Positions 27,969 to 36,745 of a DNA stretch of 64,000 bases are shown piece after piece. The position numbers and the translations under genes are program-made. The stretch is from Janthinobacterium saanense (GTDB lineage Bacteria > Pseudomonadota > Gammaproteobacteria > Burkholderiales > Burkholderiaceae_D), in NCBI RefSeq assembly GCF_014200675.1, contig NZ_JACHCI010000002.1:434001-498000 (forward strand), in the 5' to 3' direction. Positions within the stretch are counted from its first letter, which is position 1; the number at the start of each line of letters is the position of its first letter. The notes under the pieces are model-generated. The model saw nothing but the letters and a program-made list of their open reading frames with translations. It had not been told where the DNA came from and searched no databases.

Positions 27969-28032
27969 ATTCCAGGCTACGGGCATTATGAGCGTTCAGT
28001 TAGCGCTATTTCCCCACACACAAGCAAAGACT

Positions 28033-28098
28033 GGGGGCAGTCCCTGCGGGATCGGAATGCTCTCCATTGGAGAGCATTCCCCCGGCGGGTCTGCCCCC
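28033..28098. repeat. REP-like nested palindrome (copy 1)
   Basis: The outer arms GGGGGCAGTCCC (from 28033) and GGGTCTGCCCCC (to 28098) pair imperfectly. Inside them, GGAATGCTCTCC (28054-28065) and its perfect complement (28069-28080) form a 12-bp stem with a three-base loop. The outer arms resemble the element at 54296-54336. It lies between the 3' ends of convergent genes and could also end transcription of both, although no T-run follows. Confidence 0.65.
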
Positions 28099-28107
28099 GG
28101 CACTTCA

Positions 28108-29112
28108 TTAGTCAGCCAGCACGCTGTTATCACAAACCTTGCCCTGCCGGTAGCAGTCCAGGTTGTGATAGGTGATGGCGGCGATTTCGCGCAGGGCTTC
28201 GATGGTGAAGAAACCCTGGTGGCCCGTGACCAGGACGTTGGGGAAAGTCATCAGGCGCTGGAAGATGTCGTCGTCGATGATGTCGGATGAGCGGTCCTGG
28301 AAGAACAGGCTGCTTTCCTGCTCGTAGACGTCGATGGCAAGCGAACCGAGCTGGCGCGATTTCAGGGCGTCGATGACGGCGCCCGTGTCGATCAGGCCGC
28401 CACGCGAGGTGTTCACCAGCATGGCGCCCTTCTTCATCAGCGGCAAGGTGTCGGCGCTGATCATGTGGCGCGTGCTGTCCATCAGCGGGCAATGCAGGGA
28501 GACGATGTCGGACTCGGCCAGCAATTGCGGCAAGTCAGCCAGAGTGCCCAGGCCATCGAAGGCTGGCGCCGGATACGGATCGTGGCCCAGTACGCGGCAG
28601 CCAAAACCTTTGAAAATGCGGGCCGTGGCCAGGCCGATCTTGCCCAGGCCGACGATGCCCACCGTCTTGCCGTGCAAGGTGGAGCCGAGCAAGCCGTCGA
28701 GGGCAAAATTGCCTTCGCGCACGCGGGCATAGGCGCGGTGCGTGTGGCGGTTTAAGGTTTGCACCAGCGCCAGGGTGTGTTCGGCCACCGCTTCCGGCGA
28801 GTACGCAGGCACGCGGGCGACGAAAAAGCCCAGGCGTTTGGCCGTGTCCAGGTCCAGGTTGTTGTAGCCGGCGCAGCGCAAGAGGATGGCGCGCACGCCG
28901 TAGCCGTGCAAGGCTTCCAGCACGGGCGCATCGAGCACGTCGTTGACGAAGACGCAGACGGCGTCGGCGCCTTGCGCCAGGACCACTGTTTCCTGTTCCA
29001 GCAAGGCGCTGTGGTAAATCAGTTCGATGCCGGCGGCGTCCGGTTGCGAAGGCAAGGCTTCATCGAAGAAACGGCGGTCGTAGGGCTGGCTGCCAAAAAA
29101 GGCGATTTTCAT
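28108..29112 (-). CDS. ldhA: D-2-hydroxyacid dehydrogenase (D-lactate dehydrogenase type)
   Basis: A protein of 334 residues, the standard fermentative D-LDH length. The NAD-binding motif GIVGLGKIGLATARIF is near residue 148. The catalytic residues are Arg in NTSRGGLIDT, Glu in DVYEQESSLFF and His in VTGHQGFFT, in the order of the family. It reduces pyruvate to D-lactate with NADH in the cytoplasm. The DVYEQE...FQDRSS segment is close to E. coli LdhA and supports the specific call. It is a single gene with no link to the exopolysaccharide genes around it. Confidence 0.9.
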   Translation of the reverse strand: MKIAFFGSQPYDRRFFDEALPSQPDAAGIELIYHSALLEQETVVLAQGADAVCVFVNDVLDAPVLEALHGYGVRAILLRCAGYNNLDLDTAKRLGFFVARVPAYSPEAVAEHTLALVQTLNRHTHRAYARVREGNFALDGLLGSTLHGKTVGIVGLGKIGLATARIFKGFGCRVLGHDPYPAPAFDGLGTLADLPQLLAESDIVSLHCPLMDSTRHMISADTLPLMKKGAMLVNTSRGGLIDTGAVIDALKSRQLGSLAIDVYEQESSLFFQDRSSDIIDDDIFQRLMTFPNVLVTGHQGFFTIEALREIAAITYHNLDCYRQGKVCDNSVLAD

Positions 29113-29214
29113 GGGGCTTCCTAGTTGGAGTGCGCAGGCAAAATAAATTGCCGCATGTCAAAACGCCATCATAGCGCATGCCCATGCTTGCCCGCCACAC
29201 AGGAAGTCAAGGGA

Positions 29215-30405
29215 TTAATCTTTTATACGCGGCGCAGCGAGCGCAGCACGCACGAAGGCCGTTTCTTCCACATGCGCCTGGTGATAACGCTCGCGCGCGG
29301 CCTGCATGGCTGCATGATGAAAGGCCAGGCTGGCGGGCGTCAGCTCGATGCCAAAATCATCGGGAGGCACTGGCTCGCCACCAAACAATCGCGCCAATAT
29401 CATGTGGCCCACGTTGTCGCGGTAATGCGATGCTTCCCAGTAATACTGCATTTCGCGCTGGCCGCTCACTTGCGGGATGGTTTCGCTGGTGATGCTGTTG
29501 AAACCGGAAAAATCGAACAGGCGCACATCGCAGCCCTGCTCGCGCTGGTGCTGGGCCAGCTGCGCCAGACTGGCCTGCCACTGTTCCATGGCGGGCCACT
29601 TGCCGCGCCAATACAGGGCATCCATGCTCAAAGCATGCGTGGGATTGATGTACAGGCGCAAGCGCGTGCCGCCACGGCACAGCCTGGCGATACTGCCAGC
29701 GAACGCCTGCAGCGCACTCGCCGTGGGGCCCAGGCCATCGCCAAACTCTTGCAGGCGCGGCTGCATGGCGCGCGCCGTGCCGACCCAGCCATAGCTGGGC
29801 TTGCTTATGCAGGACTGGTCGCGCTGGCCATGCAAAGCCAGGCTGGACAGGCAAACGCCGTCATAACTGCCGTTGAGGATGCGCCAGCTATCGTGCGTCA
29901 TGTCCACCGTCAAGCCGCGCTTCACATTGAGCAGCGCGCGGCGCGCAAAAAAGGCGGGGCCACCATCGGTCAGGCCCGGCTCCACGCCGGCCGAGCCCAG
30001 CTCCATGGAAAACGAGGGCGCATCGATGCCCCACACCAGGGTATCGACATGGCTGACCCTGGCTGCATGTTCAGCCAGCAGCATGGCGTCACCGATAGAC
30101 GCGCCCGACACCGCGCTATTGAACACCGTCAAACCACCAAACAAGGGCCGCACGGCGGTGGGCAAGCCGATTTCCGTACGCGAATTACCGATGTACACGA
30201 CGGCCGGGCGGTAGCGGGCCACGGCGTAGGTCTTGCCCCAGACACTGAGTTTTTCATAGGTGGGCCGCAAGCGCTGCAGCAAGGGGCTGTCCCACTGGTG
30301 CAGCAGATAGGGGTCGAGCCGGTAATTCAGGGCCGAAACAGCTGTCAGCGCGATCAGCACGCAGGTGCAAAACCAGGCGAGGTAGCGGCGGGCGGAAGTA
30401 TCCAT
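29215..30405 (-). CDS. AlgJ/AlgX-like SGNH-type protein paired with MBOAT acetyltransferase
   Basis: A protein of 396 residues. The ATG at 30405 follows the MBOAT stop by 2 bases and begins a single N-terminal membrane anchor (residues 8-28). The motif VYIGNSRTEIGLP near residue 72 corresponds to the SGNH block I, and EASHYRDNVGHMI near 350 could supply the catalytic Asp/His. This arrangement matches partners of AlgI-type proteins, which complete O-acetylation of exopolysaccharide in the periplasm. The overall sequence is divergent, so the exact family is uncertain. It is the last gene of the five-gene minus-strand unit. Confidence 0.75.
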   Translation of the reverse strand: MDTSARRYLAWFCTCVLIALTAVSALNYRLDPYLLHQWDSPLLQRLRPTYEKLSVWGKTYAVARYRPAVVYIGNSRTEIGLPTAVRPLFGGLTVFNSAVSGASIGDAMLLAEHAARVSHVDTLVWGIDAPSFSMELGSAGVEPGLTDGGPAFFARRALLNVKRGLTVDMTHDSWRILNGSYDGVCLSSLALHGQRDQSCISKPSYGWVGTARAMQPRLQEFGDGLGPTASALQAFAGSIARLCRGGTRLRLYINPTHALSMDALYWRGKWPAMEQWQASLAQLAQHQREQGCDVRLFDFSGFNSITSETIPQVSGQREMQYYWEASHYRDNVGHMILARLFGGEPVPPDDFGIELTPASLAFHHAAMQAARERYHQAHVEETAFVRAALAAPRIKD

Positions 30406-30407
30406 GG

Positions 30408-31943
30408 TCAGAATTGAAAGTAGAGAAATTCGCTGACGCGGTTCATGCCGAAGATGCAGGCGATGAAGAGCGCGGCCAGGCCTACGCTCCAGCGCGGCGT
30501 GGGCCGCCAGCTGAGCCGCCAACGGCCGGCGGGCTGAAATATTCTTTCAATCGCAGGCTGGTAGTGACAGAATATTTCTTGCGTATTGGGCGCCTTGAAG
30601 GCGAGCAGCATGGCGCCCAGCAAGACCGGCAAACCGGGCCCGGCCAGCTCGATCCAGCGGATGCCGTCAAAAGTGGGGTGCAGTCCCCATGATGCAAGAA
30701 ATGCCCCCTGCCCCGCCAAGCCCCGTGGCAGGCTGAGACCGTTGGCGCCAAACAGGGCGCCGAAAATATCCCAGGCGGTGGCCACATCGGGCGCGCGGAA
30801 AAAGATCCAGGCCAGCATGACGGCAAAAAAGGTCAGCACGGCCGGCCACCAGCGCCCTGCTTTTGCCGTGCCGAACAGATGGCGCCAGGCTTGCTGTATC
30901 ACCAGATACAGGCCGTGCAAGCCGCCCCAGATAATGAAAGTCCAGCCGGCGCCATGCCACAGGCCGCCCAGCAGCATGGTCAGCATCAGGTTGCGGTAGC
31001 GCAGCAGCGTGCCACGGCGGCTGCCGCCCAGGGTGATGTAGAGATAATCGCGCAGGAAACGCGACAAGGTCATGTGCCAGCGGCGCCAGAAATCGGCGAT
31101 ATTGCCTGCCTTGTAAGGCGAATTGAAGTTCAGCGGCAGCTTGACGCCAAACAAACGCGACAGGCCGATGGCCATGTCGGAATAGCCGGAAAAATCAAAA
31201 TACAGCTGGAAGGTGTAGGCCAGCACGCCTATCCAGGCCTCGATCAGGGTCGGTTCGGCGCCCGCCGCGAAGATGGGCATGGCCAACGGCGATAAATTGT
31301 CGGCGATCAGCACCTTTTTGGCCAGCCCCAGCACGAAGATCGACAGGCCGATGGCGAAGTTGGCCGCCTGCGGCCGGCTGTTGATGGGGTCGGCGAACTG
31401 CGGCATCATGTCGCGGTGGTGCAGCACGGGGCCGGCGATCAGGTGGGGGAAATAGCTGACGAACAGCACATAGTGAATGAAACGGTATTCGCGCACTTCG
31501 CCCCGGTAGCAATCGACCAGAAAGGCAATCTGCGTGAAGGTGAAGAAAGAGATGCCGATCGGCAGCAAGATTTGCCAGTCGGCCCAATGCAGGCCGGTAG
31601 CCGCATTCACGCTATCGATAAAGAAATTCGCATACTTATAGTAGGCCAGCAAGCCCAGGTTCATGGCCAGCGCCAGCACCAGCAAACGCTTGCGGACCGG
31701 GCCCGTGCTGGCCGCGATCCAGCGGCCGGCCGTGTAATTGATGCAGATCGAGGTCAGCAGCAGTGGCAGGTAGCGCCATTCCCACCATGCATAAAAAAAC
31801 AGCGAAGCGGCCGCCAGCCAGGCAGCGGGCGCCAGCTTGCGCCAGCCGGTTTGCCCATGGCGTGCCAGCCGCCCCAGCAAAAAGTAGCCGGCCAGCACGA
31901 TAGGCAAATAGAAAAACAGAAAACCAAACGAATTAAACAGCAT
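30408..31943 (-). CDS. MBOAT-family O-acyltransferase (AlgI type)
   Basis: A protein of 511 residues with about ten to twelve membrane helices. Family hallmarks are YFDFSGYSDMAIGLSRLFG near residue 245, NIADFWRRWHMTLSRFLRDY near 280 and GLWHGAGWTFIIWGGLHG near 330, the last holding the conserved histidine. AlgI-type proteins move acetyl groups from the cytoplasm across the inner membrane for transfer to polysaccharide. The coupled downstream SGNH protein is the probable periplasmic transferase. The start overlaps the preceding glycosyltransferase by 11 bases, indicating one operon. Confidence 0.93.
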   Translation of the reverse strand: MLFNSFGFLFFYLPIVLAGYFLLGRLARHGQTGWRKLAPAAWLAAASLFFYAWWEWRYLPLLLTSICINYTAGRWIAASTGPVRKRLLVLALAMNLGLLAYYKYANFFIDSVNAATGLHWADWQILLPIGISFFTFTQIAFLVDCYRGEVREYRFIHYVLFVSYFPHLIAGPVLHHRDMMPQFADPINSRPQAANFAIGLSIFVLGLAKKVLIADNLSPLAMPIFAAGAEPTLIEAWIGVLAYTFQLYFDFSGYSDMAIGLSRLFGVKLPLNFNSPYKAGNIADFWRRWHMTLSRFLRDYLYITLGGSRRGTLLRYRNLMLTMLLGGLWHGAGWTFIIWGGLHGLYLVIQQAWRHLFGTAKAGRWWPAVLTFFAVMLAWIFFRAPDVATAWDIFGALFGANGLSLPRGLAGQGAFLASWGLHPTFDGIRWIELAGPGLPVLLGAMLLAFKAPNTQEIFCHYQPAIERIFQPAGRWRLSWRPTPRWSVGLAALFIACIFGMNRVSEFLYFQF

Positions 31944-33033
31944 GGCGCCTCCCGCCCTGCCCGGCCAAGGCGCTCATTGCGCCAGCGCCAGCCTGCAAGC
32001 CAAAATAGCAATCGGCGATCTGGCAAGCGACACGGTCCCAGGTAAATTGTTCGACCAGCGCCTGCACGGCGCTCCGCTCGGGGCGCTGCGCCACCAGTTG
32101 CTCGATGGCCAGCCTTTGCGCCTGGCCATCGTCCCAGCGCACCTTGCGCAATGCAAACGCGGAAGCGGGCAAGTCGAGCGCGCTTTGCGCCGTCATGACC
32201 ACCGGCGTGCCAGCCGCCAGCGCTTCGAGCACGGACAAGGGAAACACTTCGCCCTGGCTGGGCAAGGCGACCACGGCGGCCGCATGGTAGGCGCTGGCCA
32301 GCAGCGGATCGGCATGATCGAGCGGCCCCAGCCAGCTGACATGGGGCAAGGCCAGCAGTTTCTGCAAATAAACCTTGTCGCCACCGGGCGCCGCGCCTAT
32401 CAGCACCACGGGCAGGCCGCTGCCGGCCAGCGCCTGCGCCAGTCCCAGCTGGTTTTTATACGCAGAAATACTGCCTACCATCAGCACGAAGGGACGATCG
32501 ATACCGGTTTCACGCCGGAACAGATCGCTATTGGCCGTGAAGAAATGCGGATTGATACCATTGGGGAAGACTCTTATCTTGCTCTCGCTCATGTCAAAAC
32601 CATGAACGATGGCCGTGCGCTCGGCCTCGCCCAGCGCGATCACCAGGCTGGACAATTGCAAGGCCCGCTTGCTCTGGGCGTAACTGGTTTGCACCATCCA
32701 GTCCGTCAAACGGCCCGCCAGCCTGTCGGCCAGCCGTGCGCGCCAGGCAGCGGCCCGGTTCCAGCCCGGTGACAGCAGCGGCGACAGCACTACCGGCAAG
32801 CCCAGTTCACACGCCATTTCCACGATGCGGTAATTACCGTTCGCCGAAGAAAAAACGTGGATCAGATCATAGTCGCTGAGGCGGCCGTGATTGGCGTCCA
32901 CCAGTTGCACCTGCAGCTGGCGCGGCGCGCAGGGCACGACACGGTTCAGGGCAGCAATGGTTTCACGTACCTGTATCTGCAGGCCGCCGTCACGCTGGAA
33001 CAGCATCGGGTAAGACAGTATGCCGACACGCAT
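31933..33033 (-). CDS. glycosyltransferase family 4 protein
   Basis: A protein of 366 residues. The ATG at 33033 is chosen because AAAGGA sits at the proper distance. The ATG two codons earlier would abut it. The N-terminus RVGILSYPMLFQRDGGLQIQ and the C-terminal LPSQGEVFPLSVLEALAAGTPVVMT (EX7E site) identify a GT-B enzyme. It transfers a sugar to the growing lipid-linked unit in the cytoplasm. It lies between the Wzx flippase and the MBOAT gene. Donor unknown. Confidence 0.88.
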   Translation of the reverse strand: MRVGILSYPMLFQRDGGLQIQVRETIAALNRVVPCAPRQLQVQLVDANHGRLSDYDLIHVFSSANGNYRIVEMACELGLPVVLSPLLSPGWNRAAAWRARLADRLAGRLTDWMVQTSYAQSKRALQLSSLVIALGEAERTAIVHGFDMSESKIRVFPNGINPHFFTANSDLFRRETGIDRPFVLMVGSISAYKNQLGLAQALAGSGLPVVLIGAAPGGDKVYLQKLLALPHVSWLGPLDHADPLLASAYHAAAVVALPSQGEVFPLSVLEALAAGTPVVMTAQSALDLPASAFALRKVRWDDGQAQRLAIEQLVAQRPERSAVQALVEQFTWDRVACQIADCYFGLQAGAGAMSALAGQGGRRHAV

Positions 33034-33052
33034 GGACATCCTTTCAGCTGGT

Positions 33053-34507
33053 TCAATGTGATCTGGCGGCAAACATGCGGCCCGTCAGCTTGCGCTGCAA
33101 CAACAGGAACTCGGTAGCGATATCGTGTTTCAGCAAAAAGATGCCGGCGATCCAGCAAGCCAGCATGGCCAGCGCCGTGACGGCCAGCGCCAGCAGCGGT
33201 CTTACGTGCGGATGCCATACCAGCATGCTCAGCGGTGGCGCCGCCGTCAGCAGGCACAAGACCATGCTTTTGCGCAAGGCCTGGAACAGCACGCGCCACT
33301 CCAGGCCGCTCAAGCGCCGCAAACAGCGGTAAATCAGCCAGCTGCGCACTAGGGTGCTCGCCACCACGCCCCAGGCCACGGCCAGCAAGCCGAACGGCGC
33401 CGCGCCCAGCAAGACCGCCACTCGCAACAGCCCGGCCCAGGCATCGAGCCTGGCCTGGGCACGCATCTGCCCGGTCGCCACGAATAGATAGCGGGCCATG
33501 CTGAACATGCTAAGCACCGCCGCCGAAAGACACATGATGCTGATCAAGGGCGCACAGGCGCTCCATTGTTCGCCATATAACACCTTGACCAAAGGCAAGG
33601 CCATGCAGGCCAGGAAGAGGAAAAACGGCCACGACAGCGCCGTCATGCAGCTGATGGTGCGCAGATACACCGGCACCGCCCCGCCTTCTTCCCGGTTGCG
33701 CAGGGCAAACAGGGGAAACACCACGGGAGAAATCGCACTGGTGATGGCCTGGTTAAAAATACCGAGCATGCTTTGCGCCTTGCCGAACAGGGCCAGGCTT
33801 TCGACATCGATCATCTTGCCGATAATCAGGTCGGGCGCCACCAGCCCCGCTTCGTCCACCAGGCCGCCCCCCGTCGAATAGGCGCCAAAGGTGATGATGT
33901 GCTTCATGCCGCGCCGCGATGGCAGCCACGGCAATTCACGGGGACGCACCACCAGGCTGGTCAGCAAGGACGCCAGCGAACCGGCCAGCACGGCGCCCAC
34001 CAGGCTCATGTAACTGCAACCGAGCAGCGCCAGGCTCACGCCGACCACCATATTGCTCACACTATTGGCCGCATTGATGGCATAGATGGCGCGAAAGCGC
34101 AGTTGCCGCCGCAACATGGGCAAGGTCAAGGCGCTGAAGGGAATCAGCAGGAAATTGATAGCCAGCAGTTGCAGCACCAGCTTGAGCCGTGGTTCCTCGT
34201 AGAAATGCGCCAACGGCCCGCTGGCGATCAGCACCAGAGCCGCCAGCAGCCAGGCCACGATCAGGCTGGTGCCCAGCGCGGCGCGCAGCTTGTCCATGTC
34301 CAAGGTCTTTTCCTGGATCAGATATTGGCCCACGCCAAAATCGCGCACCACCTGGGCCAGCGCCATCAGCACCGCGCCCAGCGAATACACGCCCACCTCG
34401 GCCGGAGTCAACAGGCGCGACAGCACCATGGTCGCTACCATGCCCAGCAGCAGCACCGTATATTTCTCGGCGAAGGAAAAGAGAAAGGAATGATGCGTGG
34501 CGTTCAT
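33053..34507 (-). CDS. wzx: Wzx-type oligosaccharide flippase
   Basis: A protein of 484 residues with about 12-14 membrane helices and the N-terminus FAEKYTVLLLGMVATMVLSRLLTPAEVGVYSL, characteristic of lipopolysaccharide/exopolysaccharide flippases of the MOP superfamily. It would move undecaprenyl-linked repeat units to the periplasmic face. It is the only flippase candidate in the window, so it probably serves the whole exopolysaccharide system. It starts 6 bases after the stop of the fused glycosyltransferase gene and ends 19 bases before the next. Confidence 0.9.
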   Translation of the reverse strand: MNATHHSFLFSFAEKYTVLLLGMVATMVLSRLLTPAEVGVYSLGAVLMALAQVVRDFGVGQYLIQEKTLDMDKLRAALGTSLIVAWLLAALVLIASGPLAHFYEEPRLKLVLQLLAINFLLIPFSALTLPMLRRQLRFRAIYAINAANSVSNMVVGVSLALLGCSYMSLVGAVLAGSLASLLTSLVVRPRELPWLPSRRGMKHIITFGAYSTGGGLVDEAGLVAPDLIIGKMIDVESLALFGKAQSMLGIFNQAITSAISPVVFPLFALRNREEGGAVPVYLRTISCMTALSWPFFLFLACMALPLVKVLYGEQWSACAPLISIMCLSAAVLSMFSMARYLFVATGQMRAQARLDAWAGLLRVAVLLGAAPFGLLAVAWGVVASTLVRSWLIYRCLRRLSGLEWRVLFQALRKSMVLCLLTAAPPLSMLVWHPHVRPLLALAVTALAMLACWIAGIFLLKHDIATEFLLLQRKLTGRMFAARSH

Positions 34508-34513
34508 GGCATG

Positions 34514-36598
34514 CTAGACCAGCCCTGCATAAAAGCTGCGCAATTGCTGCTCCAGCCGCTGCATGGAATAACGCTGTTCCGCCTCGATCCTGGCCTGCCG
34601 CCCCATCTCGGTGCGCCTGGGTTGATCCTGCAGCAAGGCGGCCACGGCCTCGCAAGCGGCGTGGGCATCGCCCGGCGGCAGCAGCAAGCCGCCGCGGCTG
34701 CCACGCAAAATATCGGCCGTGCCCGGCACATCGGTGCCCACGGCCGGCACGCCGCAAGCCATCGCCTCGATAGTGGAAATACCGAATCCTTCATTTTTAC
34801 TGAGCAGCAGATGCAGATCGAAGGCTGGCATCAGCAAATCGATGCGCTGCTGGAAACCGGTAAACAAGACGTAGCCGCCCAGGCCTGCCGCCTGCACTTG
34901 CAGCCGCAACATCGCTTCGAGCGGACCGCTGCCGGCCAGCACCAGATACAAATGAGGAAAGCGCGGCTGCAGGCGGATGAACAGCGCCAGCAGTTCCTGC
35001 GGCCGCTTTTGCGCCGACAGCCGCGCCACCGAACCGAGCACCAGCGCGTCTTGCGGCAAGCCCAACAGCCGGCGGGCTTGCTCGCGCCGGGCAGCGGAAA
35101 CGATGAAACGGTCGGTATCGACGCCGTTCGGGATCACGGCCAGCCGCGTGCCGGGCGCCAGCCAGTCGCGGTAGAGCGCCAGAAAGTGTTGCATGGATGA
35201 TAGCGAGACGGCGTACACGCCCTTTACGCTGCGAAACGCTTCGCGCATCAAGGGCTGCTGCCAGGCACTGAGGTTTTCCAGCGGGAAGGCATTGTGCACG
35301 CTGATCACGGTAGGAAAACGGCATTGGCGCGCTTGCCACAGGATAGACGCACCATAAGTGGTCCAGCAAAACGCCACGTGCACCAGGTCGGGCCGGTAGC
35401 GCCGCAGCCGCCAGGCGCCCAGCAGCCTGGCACGCAGTAAATTGAGGCGCCGCCAGGCCCAGTGCTCGATGAACAGCGGCGGCTCGTAGATGCTGACCCG
35501 CAACTGCTCCGCTTTCAGCCCCTGCGCCCAGGCGTGAAATCCGGGAAAGCGCCGCAGCGCCAGCATGCTGTGATAGCCGGCCGCGTCCAGCACGCGCGCC
35601 TCTTGCGCCATGCGCAGCTCCATGCCGCCCAGCTCGCCTGAATAACTGCTGATCATGATGCGGGGCAGCCGCTTGCGCCGTCCACGCCAGGTTTCATGGA
35701 AAAAACCACGCAAGGAAGCCAGCTCCCAGCGCCGCTGGAACAAGGATTCCTGGTCGCGCCGCAAGCAGTCGAGCACGCTGCCGGCCAGGTGGCGCAGATA
35801 CAGTCCCAGCATCCAGCGGGGCACGCCCAGCCATTCCACCGTTTGTTCGGGTGCTTGCAGCCGGCATTTGCCGCGTCCGAACATGTAGGCGCGGCGCACC
35901 ACCCAGGCCATTTCCACCTGGTGTGCGCGGATGATGTGGTTCACCCTGGCCTGCGGACAAAACCAGGGCAGATGGCCCGCCTGGTGCATCTCCAGGTTCA
36001 AGCGCGTTTCACTGCCCATGGCGTAGCTGGCGCCTTTCGGGCCTATGCTTTCGTCGTAGCGGGCGCCCGTCTCGAACACGCGGCGCCGGACGGCCATATT
36101 GGCGCCCCACACCAGGCCCGGATAAACGGGACCGTCGCGCAGCGCGGGGCTGGTCACGCCCCAGGTCAAGCCTTCGGGCGTCAACCGCAGCAGCCATGGC
36201 GCGGGCGGCACCCGCCAGGCAGGCACGATGGCGCCGCCGAACAGGGCGCGGTCCGGATGCAGCTGTGCGCAATGGAGCATGCGGCGCAGCCAATCGCTGG
36301 CGGGGATGGCGTCATCGTCGCCAAACACGAACAGCTCGCTGCCATCGCCGGCCTGGCGCAAAGCCCGCGCCACGGCCCCGTTCAAGGCGGCGCTCCTGCC
36401 GCGCCGCGCCACTTGCACCACGGTCAGCGGCAAGCGTCCACGGAAACGTTCCAGCACGGCGGCAGTGCCGTCGATGCTGCCATTGTCGGCGACGATCAGC
36501 CGCCAGCCACCCGGTGGTGGCAACAAGCCCGTGTAGGCGTGCAGCACTTCGGGCAAAGTGCCGGCGCCATTGTAGGTAGGCATGAGAACGGTCAACAA
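34514..36598 (-). CDS. bifunctional glycosyltransferase (GT2-GT4 fusion)
   Basis: A protein of 694 residues. Residues 1-300 form a GT-A domain (TVLMPTYNGAGTLPEVL, DNGSIDGT, the acidic metal site FGDDDAIP near residue 95). Residues 315-694 form a GT-B domain (SSYSGELGGMELRMAQEAR, NGVDTDRF, SKNEGFGISTIEAMACGVPA near 610). It could add two successive sugars. The start is a TTG, supported by AAGGAGG seven bases upstream. The first ATG (residue 6) would cut into the GT-A strand. It opens the five-gene minus-strand unit and faces the O-ligase gene divergently. Confidence 0.88.
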   Translation of the reverse strand: MLTVLMPTYNGAGTLPEVLHAYTGLLPPPGGWRLIVADNGSIDGTAAVLERFRGRLPLTVVQVARRGRSAALNGAVARALRQAGDGSELFVFGDDDAIPASDWLRRMLHCAQLHPDRALFGGAIVPAWRVPPAPWLLRLTPEGLTWGVTSPALRDGPVYPGLVWGANMAVRRRVFETGARYDESIGPKGASYAMGSETRLNLEMHQAGHLPWFCPQARVNHIIRAHQVEMAWVVRRAYMFGRGKCRLQAPEQTVEWLGVPRWMLGLYLRHLAGSVLDCLRRDQESLFQRRWELASLRGFFHETWRGRRKRLPRIMISSYSGELGGMELRMAQEARVLDAAGYHSMLALRRFPGFHAWAQGLKAEQLRVSIYEPPLFIEHWAWRRLNLLRARLLGAWRLRRYRPDLVHVAFCWTTYGASILWQARQCRFPTVISVHNAFPLENLSAWQQPLMREAFRSVKGVYAVSLSSMQHFLALYRDWLAPGTRLAVIPNGVDTDRFIVSAARREQARRLLGLPQDALVLGSVARLSAQKRPQELLALFIRLQPRFPHLYLVLAGSGPLEAMLRLQVQAAGLGGYVLFTGFQQRIDLLMPAFDLHLLLSKNEGFGISTIEAMACGVPAVGTDVPGTADILRGSRGGLLLPPGDAHAACEAVAALLQDQPRRTEMGRQARIEAEQRYSMQRLEQQLRSFYAGLV

Positions 36599-36605
36599 GG
36601 GCGCG

Positions 36606-36612
36606 CCTCCTT
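36606..36612 (-). promoter_or_regulatory. strong ribosome-binding site that fixes a TTG start
   Basis: AAGGAGG on the minus strand, seven bases before the TTG at 36598, is a near-perfect anti-Shine-Dalgarno match. It is too far from the first ATG of the frame to serve it well. Confidence 0.7.
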
Positions 36613-36745
36613 CGTCTTACCATGGCAAAACTGATTCACAGATTCACTACTGAACTGAGTACCGTACTGAGCAGTGTACTGAGCCTCCCCAGCAGCCTCT
36701 TGCGCGGTATCAAGTACACCGCCTCAACCAGGACAGCCCAGCTCC

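Noticed and set aside
29125-30417. 430-codon plus-strand frame opposite the AlgJ/X-like gene
   Set aside because: Composition of an antisense frame; the minus-strand protein has a membrane anchor, SGNH-like motifs and a coupled MBOAT partner.
33773-35200. 475-codon plus-strand frame over the flippase and fused glycosyltransferase
   Set aside because: Gln/His-rich shadow; the minus-strand genes are clear families.
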